Shown here in pieces: positions 9,216 to 21,944 of a DNA stretch of 64,000 nt. Origin of the DNA: Sphingomonas sp. CROZ-RG-20F-R02-07 (GTDB lineage Bacteria > Pseudomonadota > Alphaproteobacteria > Sphingomonadales > Sphingomonadaceae); the NCBI RefSeq assembly GCF_022662335.1, contig NZ_JAKNQJ010000002.1, positions 186,001-250,000 of the forward strand. Reading direction: 5' to 3'. Position numbers and translations under genes: made by a program. The notes under the pieces are model-generated. The model was not told where the DNA came from. It saw only the letters and a program-made list of their open reading frames with translations, and did no database searches. The first letter of the stretch is position 1, and each line of letters opens with the position of its first letter.

Positions 9216-11051
9216 ATGAGAGGCCATGACGAGCCCCGTTCGTTGACCATCGACGCGCCCACGCGCCACCACGCGCTGCGCGCCTGGGTGGAGGACGTCG
9301 CAGCGCTGGCCAAACCCGACGCGATCCACTGGTGCGACGGATCGGAGGCGGAGTGGCAGGCGATGGCGGCGGCGCTGACGGCGGCCGGCACGCTGATCCC
9401 GCTCGATCCCGCCAAGCGCCCCAACAGCTTCTATGCGCGCTCCGATCCGCGTGACGTCGCGCGGGTCGAAAGCCGCACCTTCATCTGCTCCGAGCGCGAA
9501 CAGGATGCGGGGCCGACCAACAACTGGCGCGACCCCGCCGAGACCCGCGCCACGATGGCCGCGCTGTTCGATGGCTGCATGCGCGGGCGGACGATGTACG
9601 TCGTGCCATTCTGCATGGGCCCGATCGGCGCGGCGCAGAGCGCGATCGGCGTCGAGATCACCGACAGCGCCTATGTCGTGATGTCGATGCGGCTGATGAC
9701 GCGGATGGGCGACGCGGCGCTGGCGATGCTGGGCGAGGACGGGTTCTTCGTGCGCTGCGTCCATTCGGTGGGCATGCCGCTCGCGCCCGGGCAGGCCGAT
9801 GTCGCCTGGCCGTGCAACGCCGAGAAATGGATCGTCCATTATCCCGAGACGCGCGAGATCTGGTCCTATGGCTCGGGCTATGGCGGCAATGCGCTGCTCG
9901 GCAAGAAATGCTTCGCGCTGCGCATCGCGAGCGTCATGGCGCGCGACGGCGGCTGGATGGCCGAGCATATGCTGATCCTGAAGCTCACCAGCCCCGAGGG
10001 CCGCGTCCATTTCGTCGCCGCCGCCTTTCCCAGCGCGTGCGGCAAGACCAACATGGCGATGCTCGAGCCGACCATCCCCGGCTGGACGGCGGAGACGATC
10101 GGCGACGACATCGCGTGGATGCGTTTCGGCCAGGACGGCCGGCTCTATGCGGTGAACCCGGAGGCGGGGTTCTTCGGCGTGGCGCCGGGCACCAGCCCCG
10201 CGACCAACCGCAACGCCATCGCCACGCTTCACGCCAACGCGATCTACACCAACACCGCGCTCACCCCCGATGGCGACGTGTGGTGGGAAGGGCTGACCGA
10301 GACGCCGCCCGCCGGGCTGATCGACTGGCAGGGCGAGCCCTGGGATCCCGCGAGCGGCAAGCCCGCGGCGCACCCCAATGCGCGCTTCACCGTGCCCGCC
10401 GCGCAATGCCCCGTGATCGCACCCGAATGGGACGATCCGGCAGGCGTGCCGATCTCGGCGATCCTGTTCGGCGGCCGGCGCGCGAGCGCGGTGCCGCTCG
10501 TCGTGGAGGCGTTCGACTGGGAGCATGGCGTGTATCTGGGCGCGAACATCGCGTCGGAGGGTACGCCCGCGGCCGAGGGCGCGGTGGGCGTGTTGCGCCG
10601 CGATCCTTTCGCGATGCTGCCCTTTTGCGGCTATGACATGGCGGATTATTTCGACCATTGGCTGCGGATCGGCGCGGCGGCGCAGTCGGACGACCGGCAG
10701 CTGCCGCGCCTCTTCCTCGTCAACTGGTTCCGCAAGGGCGCTCACGGTCGCTTCCTCTGGCCGGGCTATGGCGACAATGCGCGCGTGCTGAAATGGATCG
10801 TCGAACGGTGCGAAGGCCGGGGGGAGGGCGTGGCCACCCCGATCGGCACGCTGCCGAGCCCGGACGCGCTCGATCTGGAGGGGCTGGACTTGTCGGAGGA
10901 CGCGCTCGCCACGCTGTTGCAGGTCGATCCGGTCGCCTGGCGCGAGGAGGCGCGCGCGAACGCCGCCGATCTGGCGATCTTCGGCGACCGGCTGCCGCGG
11001 GCGCTGGTCCGGCAGCAGCACGCGCTGGAGGAGCGGCTCGCGCGGGGATAG
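9216..11051 (+). CDS. pckG: Phosphoenolpyruvate carboxykinase (GTP)
   Basis: Converts oxaloacetate and GTP to PEP, CO2 and GDP at the start of gluconeogenesis. The product has 611 residues, within the GTP-PEPCK range and longer than ATP-PEPCK. The GTP-class P-loop signature [13 protein letters not shown] is near residue 272, and the substrate and metal region VPFCMGPIG and the C-terminal [20 protein letters not shown] motif are present. The start is ATG 9216 behind GGAGAGG. In this window it complements the glyoxylate shunt (aceA), a sensible pair for growth on C2 compounds and organic acids. Confidence 0.95.
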   Translation: MRGHDEPRSLTIDAPTRHHALRAWVEDVAALAKPDAIHWCDGSEAEWQAMAAALTAAGTLIPLDPAKRPNSFYARSDPRDVARVESRTFICSEREQDAGPTNNWRDPAETRATMAALFDGCMRGRTMYVVPFCMGPIGAAQSAIGVEITDSAYVVMSMRLMTRMGDAALAMLGEDGFFVRCVHSVGMPLAPGQADVAWPCNAEKWIVHYPETREIWSYGSGYGGNALLGKKCFALRIASVMARDGGWMAEHMLILKLTSPEGRVHFVAAAFPSACGKTNMAMLEPTIPGWTAETIGDDIAWMRFGQDGRLYAVNPEAGFFGVAPGTSPATNRNAIATLHANAIYTNTALTPDGDVWWEGLTETPPAGLIDWQGEPWDPASGKPAAHPNARFTVPAAQCPVIAPEWDDPAGVPISAILFGGRRASAVPLVVEAFDWEHGVYLGANIASEGTPAAEGAVGVLRRDPFAMLPFCGYDMADYFDHWLRIGAAAQSDDRQLPRLFLVNWFRKGAHGRFLWPGYGDNARVLKWIVERCEGRGEGVATPIGTLPSPDALDLEGLDLSEDALATLLQVDPVAWREEARANAADLAIFGDRLPRALVRQQHALEERLARG

Positions 11052-11126
11052 CGGGGCCATCGGCGGGGCGGGAATGGCGGGTGCGGCCTTATCTTTCGGC
11101 GCGCACCGCCTATCTGTTCCTTACCG

Positions 11127-11702
11127 ATGCCCCCGAATTTTCCGCTTGTTCTCGCGTTCGGCGACAGTCTCGTCGCCGGCTATGGCCTGTCCCGCGCCGA
11201 TGGCTTTTGCGCGCAGCTCGAACGCGGGCTGCGCGCGCGGCATCCAGGGGCGGTGGTGATCGACGCGGGCATGGCGGGCGACACGACCGCGGATGCCGTG
11301 CGCCGCCTGCCGCGCGTCCTCACGCGGCTTGGCGCGCGCCCGGATCTCGCGATCGTGCAGATCGGCCCCAACGACGTGCTGCACCGGCTGCCACCGGCCG
11401 CGACCCGCGCCAATCTCGACGCGCTGCTGGCGGAGCTGGGCCGTTGCCGCGTGCCGGTGCTGCTGACGACGGTGACGCCACCCGCCTTCCTCGCGGCGCG
11501 CGCGGGCGGCCATGTGGGCATCCACGAGGCGGTAGCGGCGCGGCACGGGGCGGCGGTGTGGCCGTTCTTTCCGCCTGGCGTGCTGGGGCATCCCGACATG
11601 GTGCTGGCCGACCGCGTCCACCCCAACGCGCGGGCGATTACCGCGGTGGTGGCGGCGATGCTGCCCGCGGTGGAGCGGGCGCTCGCGGCAGGCGACGGCT
11701 AG
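11127..11702 (+). CDS. SGNH/GDSL esterase (TesA-like)
   Basis: A 191-residue SGNH hydrolase. Block I is FGDSLVAGYG with nucleophile Ser14, block II Gly lies in GMAGDTT, block III is GPND and block V is LADRVHPN with the catalytic Asp and His. These resemble TesA-type arylesterase/lysophospholipase/thioesterase I. TesA itself is periplasmic, but no signal peptide is visible here, so this copy may be cytoplasmic or its start may lie further upstream. It is codirectional with pckG 75 bp upstream and followed by a dispersed inverted repeat. Confidence 0.85.
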   Translation: MPPNFPLVLAFGDSLVAGYGLSRADGFCAQLERGLRARHPGAVVIDAGMAGDTTADAVRRLPRVLTRLGARPDLAIVQIGPNDVLHRLPPAATRANLDALLAELGRCRVPVLLTTVTPPAFLAARAGGHVGIHEAVAARHGAAVWPFFPPGVLGHPDMVLADRVHPNARAITAVVAAMLPAVERALAAGDG

Positions 11703-11723
11703 GCCTAATGACATCAGCTCTAT

Positions 11724-11810
11724 CCGTTCGTACCGAGCTTGTCGAAGCACGCTCCCCGCAAGGCTGACTTTGCCGTCGGTACGGCCCTTCGACAAGTTCA
11801 GGGCGAACGG
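11724..11810. repeat. Dispersed inverted repeat, copy 1
   Basis: Left arm CCGTTCGTACCGAGCTTGTC begins at 11724 and the inverted right arm CTTCGACAAGTTCAGGGCGA ends in ACGG at 11810. The same arm pair, with small changes, recurs at five other intergenic places in the window. It sits between two convergent genes and could also act as a transcription terminator. An outer short repeat (ATGAC/GTCAT) extends the structure. Confidence 0.75.
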
Positions 11811-11851
11811 ATCAACGTAACGTCATCAAATCCAGGCCGAGCGCCGTGCCG

Positions 11852-12871
11852 TCACCGCCTGGCAAACAGCGCCTTGGGCACCACGACGTGCACGCCCTTG
11901 TTGTGGTCGACCAGTTCGGTGATCTCGACATCGCCCGCCACGCTGACGAGCATGTAGGCGTCGTCGCGGGTCATGCCCTTTTCGCTCACCAGGAAATCGA
12001 TCATGTTGCGCAGCGCCTTGCGCGTCGCGTTGCTCAGATCGTCGTCGAAGCCCATCGCGATATAGGCCTTGGGCGTCTCGGCGCGCAGATAGGCGAGCGG
12101 CGCCTTTTTGTGCAGCACGAATTCAAACGTGCCCGTCAGCGAGGTTTCGAGCGCGGTGATGTCCACCTCGCCATTGCCCTGCGCCGCATGGCCGTCGCCC
12201 ACCTGAAACAGCGCGCCCGCCGCGTGCACGGGCAGGAACAGGATCGTGCCCGCCACCAGCGCCTTGTCGTCCATGTTGCCGCCGTTGATGGTGGGCGGTG
12301 CGGAGTCGTAGCGGCCGAAGGAAGGCGGCGGCGCCACGCCCATGCTGCCGAAGAACGGCGCGAGCGGCACGTCGATGCCGGGCGCGAACCGGCCGACCAT
12401 CCGCTTGGCGTCGAGCGGCACGATCTTCATCCGCGCATAGGGAAAATCGTCGGTCAGGAAGCCGGCGCCGTAGCGGAACGCATTATAGGCATAGGGGATC
12501 GCCAGATCGATCTTGCGGATCCGCACCTCGAGCATGTCGCCGGGCTCCGCGCCGGCGATCGCGATCGGCCCGGTGAGGATATGGCCGCCGGGGCCGCGCG
12601 CGCTGGCGGGCACGCCGTCGAACACCGCGCGCAGCGCCGGCTCCACGTCCGCCGGTGCCACGCCCGCCTTTTCCAGGCCCGTGGGGCTGTTGGTCAGCAG
12701 CGTGTGGATCACCACCGTGTCGCCCGACCGGATCGTCAGCACCGGCTTGTCGGTGGCGTCGTAATGGCCCCAGGCGACGGTCTGCGGCGTGGCCTTCAGC
12801 TCATAGGTTTCGGCGGACAGCGGGGCCGCAAGCGTGGCGGCGGCCAGCGTCGCGAAAAGGGGGAGGCGCAT
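11852..12871 (-). CDS. Exported acetamidase/formamidase family protein
   Basis: Hydrolyses an amide to ammonia and an acid by family; the substrate is unknown. The mature sequence has the family hallmarks GHILTGPIAIAGAEPGDMLE, the INGGNMDDK motif and VGDGHAAQGNGE with likely metal-binding His and Asp residues. A Sec signal peptide (MRLPLFATLAAATLAAPLSA) places it in the periplasm, unlike cytoplasmic FmdA. The start at 12871 gives a six-base spacing from AGGAGA; in-frame ATGs further upstream fit worse. It follows ggt by 23 bp, so the two are probably an operon acting on periplasmic gamma-glutamyl or amide compounds. Length is 339 residues. Confidence 0.85.
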   Translation of the reverse strand: MRLPLFATLAAATLAAPLSAETYELKATPQTVAWGHYDATDKPVLTIRSGDTVVIHTLLTNSPTGLEKAGVAPADVEPALRAVFDGVPASARGPGGHILTGPIAIAGAEPGDMLEVRIRKIDLAIPYAYNAFRYGAGFLTDDFPYARMKIVPLDAKRMVGRFAPGIDVPLAPFFGSMGVAPPPSFGRYDSAPPTINGGNMDDKALVAGTILFLPVHAAGALFQVGDGHAAQGNGEVDITALETSLTGTFEFVLHKKAPLAYLRAETPKAYIAMGFDDDLSNATRKALRNMIDFLVSEKGMTRDDAYMLVSVAGDVEITELVDHNKGVHVVVPKALFARR

Positions 12872-12894
12872 CGTCATTCTCCTCATTTGGCTCT

Positions 12895-14796
12895 TCAATA
12901 GGCGAGGGCGCAGCCATCAGCGCGCATCTCGCTCGCCGCGGCATAGACGCGCGTCGCGCCGTCCATCCGGTGTTCGACGCATTCGTACCGGCCGAAGCCG
13001 CCATCGGGTTCGCCGATCGTCCAGCCGATCTCGGCGAGGCGCTGGCGCGTGGCGAGCGGCACGCCGGTCTCCAGCCGCAACAGGCCCTTCGGCCCCAGGC
13101 CGGGCGCATCCTCGCCCATCGACTGCGACGATCCCTCGTGATGCCAGCGCGGCTCGTCGCCCGCGGATTGAATCTCGAGGCCATAATCGACGCGGTTGAC
13201 GATGATCTGCGTCTGGCCCTGGGGCTGCATGTCGCCGCCCATCACGCCGAAGCTCATCCACGGATCGCCGCCGCGCGTGGCGAAGCCGGGAATGATCGTC
13301 TGGAACGGCCGCTTGCCCGGCGCATAGATGTTGGGGTGGCCGTCGCGCAGGCTGAACAATTGGCCGCGATCCTGGAACATGAAGCCCAGCCCGTCCGCGA
13401 CCAGCCCCGATCCCATGCCGCGAAAGTTCGACTGGATCATCGAGACCATCATGCCGTCCTTGTCGGCACAGCTGAAATAGGTGGTGTCGCCATGGCTCGG
13501 CGCCTCGCCCGGATGGACGGGGTCGAGGATCCGGTCGGTGCGGATCAGCTTGGCGCGCTGGCGGGCATAATCCTTGGAGATCAGCCATTCGACCGGCACC
13601 TGCGCGAAGCGGGGATCGGCATAGAAGCGCGCGCGATCCTCATAGGCGAGCCGCTTGGCCTCCGCCTGCAGATGGATCGACTGCGCGGACTGGAAGCCCG
13701 CACCCGCCAGATCGAACGTCTCCAGGATGTTGAGCATCTGGAGCGTGGCGATGCCCTGCGTGTTCGCGCCCAGCGCATGCACGTCGGTGCCGCGATAGCC
13801 CGTCCGGTGCGGTTCCACCCATTCCGAATGGTGCGCGGCCAGATCCTCGCGGCGCAGCCAGCCGCCGATCCGCCGGAAATAGCGATCGATGGTGCCCGCG
13901 ATCTCGCCGCCGTAAAAGGCGTCGCGCCCGCCCGCCGCGATCGCGCGATAGGTGCGCGCGAGATCGGGGTTGCGGAACACCTGGCCCGCCGCCGGCCCCT
14001 TGCCGTCCGCCAGCCCATAGGTGCGCAGCGCGTTGGCGGTTTCCTCGATGCCGTTGCCGGAGCGCCGGAACGCGGCCATGCTGCGGCGGATATAATAGGC
14101 GATGATGTCGGGCACCGGCGCGCCCGCCTCGGCATGCGCGATGGCGGGTTCGAACAATTGCGCCCAGGGCAGCCGGCCATAGCGCCGGTGCATCGTCCAC
14201 CATGCATCCACCGCGCCCGGCACCGACACCGACACCGCGCCCAGCGGCGGCAGCGCGCCGTTCACCGCCCGCGCGCGCACCGTCTCCAGGCTGAGCCCGC
14301 GCGGCGAGGCGCCGGAGCCCGCCAGCCCGACGACCTTGCGCAGCTTGGGATCCCAGATCATCGCATAGGCATCGCCGCCGACGCCGCTCGACGTGGGTTC
14401 GAGAAACCCGAGGCATGCGTTGATGGCGATGGCGGCATCGACCGCCGAGCCGCCCCGGCGCAGCATCTCGATCCCCGCCTGGGTCGCGAGCGGGTGCGCG
14501 GTGCCCGCCGCGCCGTTCAGGCCATAGACCGCGGTGCGCGAGGCGAAGCTCGCGCCCACCGGCCGGTCGCCGGCCGTGACGTCGGGCCGCACGAAGCGGT
14601 CCTGCCCGGCGACCCAGCGCGCCGGCCGGTCGGGTGCCGCCGATCGTGCCGCGCCGCCCTGGCCCGGCCCGGCAAGGCTCTGCCCGGTCTGCGCACCCAC
14701 GGTGCCGGGCAGCAACGCCGCACCCGGCAAGGCGGCAAGGAAGGTCCGACGACGCAAGGGCAGGCTCCCGCAAATCCGCCCCGATCCTCGCGACAT
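12895..14796 (-). CDS. ggt: Gamma-glutamyltransferase/glutathione hydrolase
   Basis: Ntn-hydrolase that transfers or hydrolyses the gamma-glutamyl group of glutathione and related compounds in the periplasm. The 633-residue product carries a twin-arginine-like signal (RRRTFLAALPGAALLPG). The large subunit contains HPLATQAGIEMLRRGGSAVDA. The autocleavage site is in SHGDTTYFSCADKDG, where the first Thr of the TT pair would become the nucleophile of the small subunit. The start at 14796 puts the RRR motif about 38 residues in. It is upstream of, and probably cotranscribed with, the exported amidase. Confidence 0.92.
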   Translation of the reverse strand: MSRGSGRICGSLPLRRRTFLAALPGAALLPGTVGAQTGQSLAGPGQGGAARSAAPDRPARWVAGQDRFVRPDVTAGDRPVGASFASRTAVYGLNGAAGTAHPLATQAGIEMLRRGGSAVDAAIAINACLGFLEPTSSGVGGDAYAMIWDPKLRKVVGLAGSGASPRGLSLETVRARAVNGALPPLGAVSVSVPGAVDAWWTMHRRYGRLPWAQLFEPAIAHAEAGAPVPDIIAYYIRRSMAAFRRSGNGIEETANALRTYGLADGKGPAAGQVFRNPDLARTYRAIAAGGRDAFYGGEIAGTIDRYFRRIGGWLRREDLAAHHSEWVEPHRTGYRGTDVHALGANTQGIATLQMLNILETFDLAGAGFQSAQSIHLQAEAKRLAYEDRARFYADPRFAQVPVEWLISKDYARQRAKLIRTDRILDPVHPGEAPSHGDTTYFSCADKDGMMVSMIQSNFRGMGSGLVADGLGFMFQDRGQLFSLRDGHPNIYAPGKRPFQTIIPGFATRGGDPWMSFGVMGGDMQPQGQTQIIVNRVDYGLEIQSAGDEPRWHHEGSSQSMGEDAPGLGPKGLLRLETGVPLATRQRLAEIGWTIGEPDGGFGRYECVEHRMDGATRVYAAASEMRADGCALAY

Positions 14797-14874
14797 ACGA
14801 CCGTGCTGGCAAGGGGCGTCATACGGGGCGGGGCGAGGAGCGACGGGCCGCCCGATGGGCCGCACGCGAAAAGA

Positions 14875-14901
14875 CCGGGGATCGCGTATCGCGACCCCCG
14901 G
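14875..14901 (-). terminator. katG terminator hairpin
   Basis: Arms CCGGGGATCGCG (14875-14886) and CGCGACCCCCGG (14890-14901) pair at 11 of 12 positions around a TAT loop. The hairpin begins about 30 bp beyond the katG stop codon. Confidence 0.6.
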
Positions 14902-14932
14902 CCCCTCGTCGTTACCGGCCGTTCAGGCGTGC

Positions 14933-17645
<2,713 letters not shown>

Positions 17646-17649
17646 GGAA

Positions 17650-17680
17650 GCCGTTTAACGGCCTTTCTGGGATGATTCAA
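17650..17680 (-). promoter_or_regulatory. Candidate furA-katG promoter with palindrome
   Basis: On the minus strand TTGAAT (17680-17675) and TAAACG (17657-17652) are separated by 17 bp. A perfect palindrome GCCGTTTAACGGC (17650-17662) covers the -10 box. The -10 ends only seven bases before the furA ATG, so a transcript from here would be nearly leaderless. Autoregulation by FurA through this site is inferred. Confidence 0.45.
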
Positions 17681-17910
17681 GAAAACTTCTCGATAAAGGG
17701 ATGATCCAGCCGGAGATCGTCGACGATCCGCTCGACCGCGTCATTCTCATAGGCATCGCCCGAGGGCGCGATCGACCAGTTGCAATGCGCATGCGTCGCG
17801 CGGTCGTGGACTCGCACCGGCCCGACGACGAGCCGCCAGTGCCGGCGAGTGCGGCCCGCCTCCCGCACGAGCTTCGTCACGAGGATGTCCTGGAGATCGC
17901 CGGCGGTCAT
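17677..17910 (-). CDS. Small uncharacterised protein (77 aa)
   Basis: A 77-residue ORF on the furA strand, ending 32 bp before furA. It contains TRRHWRLVVGPVRVHDRATH and NWSIAPSGDAYENDAVERIVDDLRLDHP, a pattern of charged and aromatic residues typical of a small folded protein, with no signal or membrane segment. I recognise no family. Its position suggests conserved synteny with the furA-katG pair, but cotranscription is uncertain because a promoter is predicted in the gap. Confidence 0.6.
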   Translation of the reverse strand: MTAGDLQDILVTKLVREAGRTRRHWRLVVGPVRVHDRATHAHCNWSIAPSGDAYENDAVERIVDDLRLDHPFIEKFS

Positions 17911-17965
17911 CGCGCGTCCCTGGCCGAGCCCGCCCTGATCGGCAACCCGGCCGAAGCCCGCGCCA

Positions 17966-18154
17966 TCACCGTTTGAACAGCGGCACCAGTATTTCGAGGA
18001 CCGATGCCCCGGCGAGCGGCCCCACCAGCAGCATCAGCAGGTTGAAGCCGAGCAGCCAGCCGATCATCCGCTCGCGCGTCTTCGTCATGCGCGGGCGTGA
18101 TGGTGGAGACCAGGGTTCGGGCGGCGGCCAGGCGTTGTGAAGATCGAGGAACAT
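17966..18154 (-). CDS. Small single-span membrane protein (62 aa)
   Basis: A 62-residue ORF with a Pro/Trp-rich N-terminus, a basic stretch (RPRMTKTRER) and one hydrophobic helix (MIGWLLGFNLLMLLVGPLAG) near the C-terminus, consistent with an inner-membrane microprotein with its N-terminus inside. It precedes the 77-residue gene on the same strand by 55 bp. No family is recognised. Confidence 0.5.
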   Translation of the reverse strand: MFLDLHNAWPPPEPWSPPSRPRMTKTRERMIGWLLGFNLLMLLVGPLAGASVLEILVPLFKR

Positions 18155-18334
18155 CGATGATTCCTTGCGGCCGACTCACATCGGCGGAACGCACGATCGG
18201 ATGGCCCGCGCGATATAGGCCTTTTCCGCGGATCGGGAACCATCGGGCCGCTCGCCGGTAACTAGGCGCAAGCGCGCGACCAAGCAGAACAGGCGTGCAT
18301 CCGGGGGCGGATCGTCATCATCTTGGGGAACGCC

Positions 18335-20707
18335 ATGTCGGCATCGACTCACAACACCCGCCTATGGCTTCGCCTCGCGGCGCTGGCAGTGGCCGCCGTC
18401 GGGCTGTTCAACCTGATAGGCGGCGGCTGGCTCGTCGCGATCGGCGGCAGCGTCTATTATCTGCTGCTCGGGGTCGCGCTGCTGGTGGCGGCGGTGCTGC
18501 TGTGGCGGGGGCGGCCCGCCGGGCTCCACGTGGTGGCGGCGGCGATCGCAGCGACGCTCGTCTGGGCGGTCTGGGAAATCGGTTTCGACTGGTGGCAGCT
18601 CGTGCCGCGCGGCGACGTGCTGTTCGTGCTCGGCGCGCTGCTGTTGTTGCCGCCCGTGTCGCGCGGCCTGCAGGGCCGCGGCGTGGCGCGCGCGGTACCG
18701 CTGGCGCTGGTGTTGTGTGCGGCCGGCGGGGTGGCGCTCGTCTCCGCCTTTCACCGCGATCACGATCGCCCGGGCCAGCTCGACCTTGCCGCGCGGGCGC
18801 CTTTGTCGGGAGCGCCGTCCGCTACCGCGGGCGGCGACTGGCCGGCTTATGCCGGGAGCTGGAACGGACAGAAATTCGCCGCACTCGACCAGATCACGCC
18901 GGCCAATGTCGACCGGCTGAAGGTTGCGTGGCAGATCCACACCGGCGATCGCAAGCGGCCGACCGATCCCGACGAGACGACCTATGAGATGACGCCGCTG
19001 AAGATCGGCGACACCGTGTATCTGTGCACGCCGCACAACTGGATCGTCGCGGTCGACGCCGAAACGGGCAAGCCGCGCTGGCGCTTCGACCCGCATGTCG
19101 TCGTCTCGCCCAATCTCCAGCATCTGACGTGCCGCGGCGTTTCCTATGCGCGCGTGGCCCCGGGCGGCGCCTGTGCCGAGCGCCTGTACATGGCGACCGC
19201 GGACGCCCGGCTGATCGCGATCGACGCGCGCAGCGGCCGGCCGTGCGGCGGCTTCGGCGAGCACGGCGCGGTCGATCTGCGACGCGGAATGCGGGTCGGC
19301 AAGGCGGGCTGGTATCAGGGCACGTCGTCGCCGCTGGTCGCGAACGGCGTCGTGGTCATGGGCGGCGCGGTCTATGACGATGTCTCCACGCACGTGCCCT
19401 CGGGCGTGATCCGCGCCTATGACCTGCGCACCGGCGCGCTGCGGTGGAATTTCGATCCCGGCCGCGCCGGCGACACCCGGCCGCTGCCCGACGGCAGCCT
19501 CTACACGCCGTCTACGCCCAATATGTGGAGCACGGCGGCGGCAGATCCCGCGCTGGGCCTCGCCTATTTCCCGATGGGCATGGGCGCGGTGGACCAATGG
19601 GGCGGCAACCGCTCGCCCGCCACCGAGCGCTGGGCGACCACGATCCTGGCGCTCGATCTGGCCACGGGAAAGCCGCGCTGGGCGTTCCAGACGGTGCATC
19701 ACGATCTGTGGGACATGGATATTCCTGCGCAGCCGACGCTGGTCGACCTCGATCTGCCCGGCAAGGGCCGCGTGCCCGCGCTCGTCCAGTCCACCAAGAC
19801 GGGCAACATCTTCGTGCTCGATCGCCGGAACGGCCATCCCCTCTTTCCCGTCACAGAACGGCGCGTGCCGGGCGGCGCGGCGCCGGGCGATCATACATCG
19901 CCCACCCAGCCCTATTCGGCGGTGTCGCTGTTCCCCGAACGGCGGATCGAGGAGCGCGACATGTGGGGCGGCACGATGCTCGACCAGCTCGCCTGCCGCA
20001 TCGCCTATCGGCGGCTGCGCTATGACGGCCCGTTCACCCCGCCGAGCGAGCAGGGCACGATCGTCTTCCCCGGCAATTTCGGCGTGATGGACTGGGGCGG
20101 CATCGCAATCGATCCGGTGCGGCAGGTGGCGTTCGCGCATCCCAATTACATGGCGTTCGTCGACCGGCTGATCCCGCGCAATACGGCGGGCGCCGAGAGC
20201 AAGGGATCGGCGGGCGGATCCGATTTTCGCGGGGCCGACGTGCATGGCTACAACCCCAATGCCGGCGCGCCGTTCGCGGTCGCGATGAACCCGTTCCTCT
20301 CGCCGCTCGGCCTGCCGTGTCAGGCGCCGCCCTGGGGCTATGTCGCGGGAATCGACCTGCGCACCGGCAAGGTCGCGTGGCGCCACGCCAACGGCACGGT
20401 GCGCGACGAGACGCCGCTGCCGCTGCCGTTCAAGATGGGCGTGCCCTCGCTCGGCGGGCCGCTGGTGACCGCGGGTGGCGTCGCGTTCCTGTCGTCGGCG
20501 ATCGACGATTATGTTCGCGCCTATGACCTGCGCGACGGGCATGTGCTGTGGCGCGCGCGGCTGCCGGCGGGTGGTCAGGCCTCGCCGATGAGCTACCGTT
20601 CGGCCGCCACCGGGCGCCAGTTCGTGGTGGTGGTGGCGGGCGGCCACTCCTCGCTCGGCACCAAATTGGGCGATTCGGTGATCGCCTATGCGCTGCCGCG
20701 TTCGTGA
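18335..20707 (+). CDS. gcd: Membrane-bound PQQ-dependent glucose dehydrogenase
   Basis: Quinoprotein that oxidises glucose to gluconolactone in the periplasm and passes electrons to ubiquinone. The 790-residue product has an N-terminal membrane domain of about five helices (residues 1-140), then an eight-blade PQQ propeller starting near DWPAYAGSWNGQKFAALDQI. The repeated propeller motifs and WAFQTVHHDLWDMDIPAQPT are characteristic. The start is ATG 18335 behind GGGGAA; an in-frame TTG at 18323 is less likely. PQQ synthesis genes are not in the window. The stop overlaps the next gene (GTGA). Confidence 0.94.
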   Translation: MSASTHNTRLWLRLAALAVAAVGLFNLIGGGWLVAIGGSVYYLLLGVALLVAAVLLWRGRPAGLHVVAAAIAATLVWAVWEIGFDWWQLVPRGDVLFVLGALLLLPPVSRGLQGRGVARAVPLALVLCAAGGVALVSAFHRDHDRPGQLDLAARAPLSGAPSATAGGDWPAYAGSWNGQKFAALDQITPANVDRLKVAWQIHTGDRKRPTDPDETTYEMTPLKIGDTVYLCTPHNWIVAVDAETGKPRWRFDPHVVVSPNLQHLTCRGVSYARVAPGGACAERLYMATADARLIAIDARSGRPCGGFGEHGAVDLRRGMRVGKAGWYQGTSSPLVANGVVVMGGAVYDDVSTHVPSGVIRAYDLRTGALRWNFDPGRAGDTRPLPDGSLYTPSTPNMWSTAAADPALGLAYFPMGMGAVDQWGGNRSPATERWATTILALDLATGKPRWAFQTVHHDLWDMDIPAQPTLVDLDLPGKGRVPALVQSTKTGNIFVLDRRNGHPLFPVTERRVPGGAAPGDHTSPTQPYSAVSLFPERRIEERDMWGGTMLDQLACRIAYRRLRYDGPFTPPSEQGTIVFPGNFGVMDWGGIAIDPVRQVAFAHPNYMAFVDRLIPRNTAGAESKGSAGGSDFRGADVHGYNPNAGAPFAVAMNPFLSPLGLPCQAPPWGYVAGIDLRTGKVAWRHANGTVRDETPLPLPFKMGVPSLGGPLVTAGGVAFLSSAIDDYVRAYDLRDGHVLWRARLPAGGQASPMSYRSAATGRQFVVVVAGGHSSLGTKLGDSVIAYALPRS

Positions 20708-21909
20708 CAGCGATCGCAATTGACGGAGTACGGGACGCCGGCGGCCGCGACGCCCCGGTCGCCGTCGTCCTGTTCGCGCTGGCCATGGGTGGTTTCGCGA
20801 TCGGCACGACCGAATTCTCGGCGATGAGCCTCTTGCCCTATTTCTCCAAGGCGCTTGGCATCGACGCGCCGACCGCCGGCCATGTCATCAGCGCCTATGC
20901 GTTGGGCGTGGTGGTGGGGGCGCCGACGATCGCGGTGGTGGGCGCACGGCTGCCGCGGCGGACGCTGCTGATGGGCCTGATGCTCGTCTTCGCGCTCGGC
21001 AATCTGGCGAGCGCGCTTGCACCCTCCTATCGCTGGATGCTCGCTTTCCGTTTTCTCAGCGGCCTGCCGCACGGCGCCTATTTCGGCGTCGCCTCGCTCG
21101 TCGCGGCATCGATGGTCGAGCAGCATCGCCGAACGCAGGCGGTCGCCAGGATGTTCACGGGGCTGACGGTGGCGACGGTCGTCGGCGTTCCCGTGGCCTA
21201 TGCGATCGGCGAGTATATCGGCTGGCGCTGGGGCTTCGCGCTCGTCGCAGTCCTCGCCATCGCCACCGTGGCGCTCGTCTGGCGGTTCGTGCCGTCAACG
21301 CCCGCCGACCGGACGAGCAGCCCTTTGCGCGAACTGGGCGCTCTGCGCCGGCCGCAGGTGTGGCTGACGCTCGGGGTGGGCGCGATCGGGTTCGGCGGGA
21401 TCTTCGCGGTCTATACCTATCTTGCCACCACGCTCGTGGCGGTCACGGGCGTTTCCGCCAGCGTCGTGCCGTTCGTGCTTGCCATCTTCGGCGCGGGCAT
21501 GTTCGGCGGTACGCTGGTGTGCGCCTGGGCGGCGGATCGCGCGCTGATGCCGGCTGCGGGCGCCACGCTCGCCTGGACCCTCGTGTGCCTGCTGCTCTAT
21601 CACGTCGCGGCGCAGAGCATCTGGACGATGGCACCGATCTGTTTCCTCATCGGCACCGGAATCGGACTTGGCACGATCATGCAGACCCGGCTGATGGATG
21701 TCGCGGGCGATGCGCAGACGCTGGCAGCGGCGCTCAATCACAGCGCGTTCAATACCGCCAACGCGCTCGGGCCGCTGCTCGCCGGGTTCGCGCTCGCGGC
21801 CGGGTTTGGGTGGACGTCGGTCGGCTGGGTGGGCGCCGCACTGGCGGTCGGCGGGCTGGTGATCTGGGCGATCTCCTGGAAGATGGACTCCAGGATCGCG
21901 GCCGCCTGA
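20704..21909 (+). CDS. MFS transporter, DHA1/AraJ-like
   Basis: A 401-residue, 12-helix major facilitator related to arabinose-efflux permeases (AraJ/YdhP group). Helix 1 is ALAMGGFAIGTTEFSAMSLL, loop 2-3 reads GARLPRRTLLMGL, and FRFLSGLPHGAYFGVASLV is the helix 4 motif of this subfamily. The start GTG 20704 overlaps the gcd stop by four bases, implying translational coupling and a shared sugar-related role, though the substrate is unknown. The Tn7-like transposon begins 57 bp after its stop codon, within the hairpin that would have ended this transcript. Confidence 0.9.
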   Translation: MTAIAIDGVRDAGGRDAPVAVVLFALAMGGFAIGTTEFSAMSLLPYFSKALGIDAPTAGHVISAYALGVVVGAPTIAVVGARLPRRTLLMGLMLVFALGNLASALAPSYRWMLAFRFLSGLPHGAYFGVASLVAASMVEQHRRTQAVARMFTGLTVATVVGVPVAYAIGEYIGWRWGFALVAVLAIATVALVWRFVPSTPADRTSSPLRELGALRRPQVWLTLGVGAIGFGGIFAVYTYLATTLVAVTGVSASVVPFVLAIFGAGMFGGTLVCAWAADRALMPAAGATLAWTLVCLLLYHVAAQSIWTMAPICFLIGTGIGLGTIMQTRLMDVAGDAQTLAAALNHSAFNTANALGPLLAGFALAAGFGWTSVGWVGAALAVGGLVIWAISWKMDSRIAAA

Positions 21910-21944
21910 CCGTAAGGTACGATAGAGGAGCCGCTCAGGCAATC

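Noticed and set aside
17907..18194. Alternative 95-codon minus-strand frame over the 62-aa membrane protein
   Set aside because: Lacks hydrophobic or domain features; the 62-aa frame gives a clean transmembrane helix.
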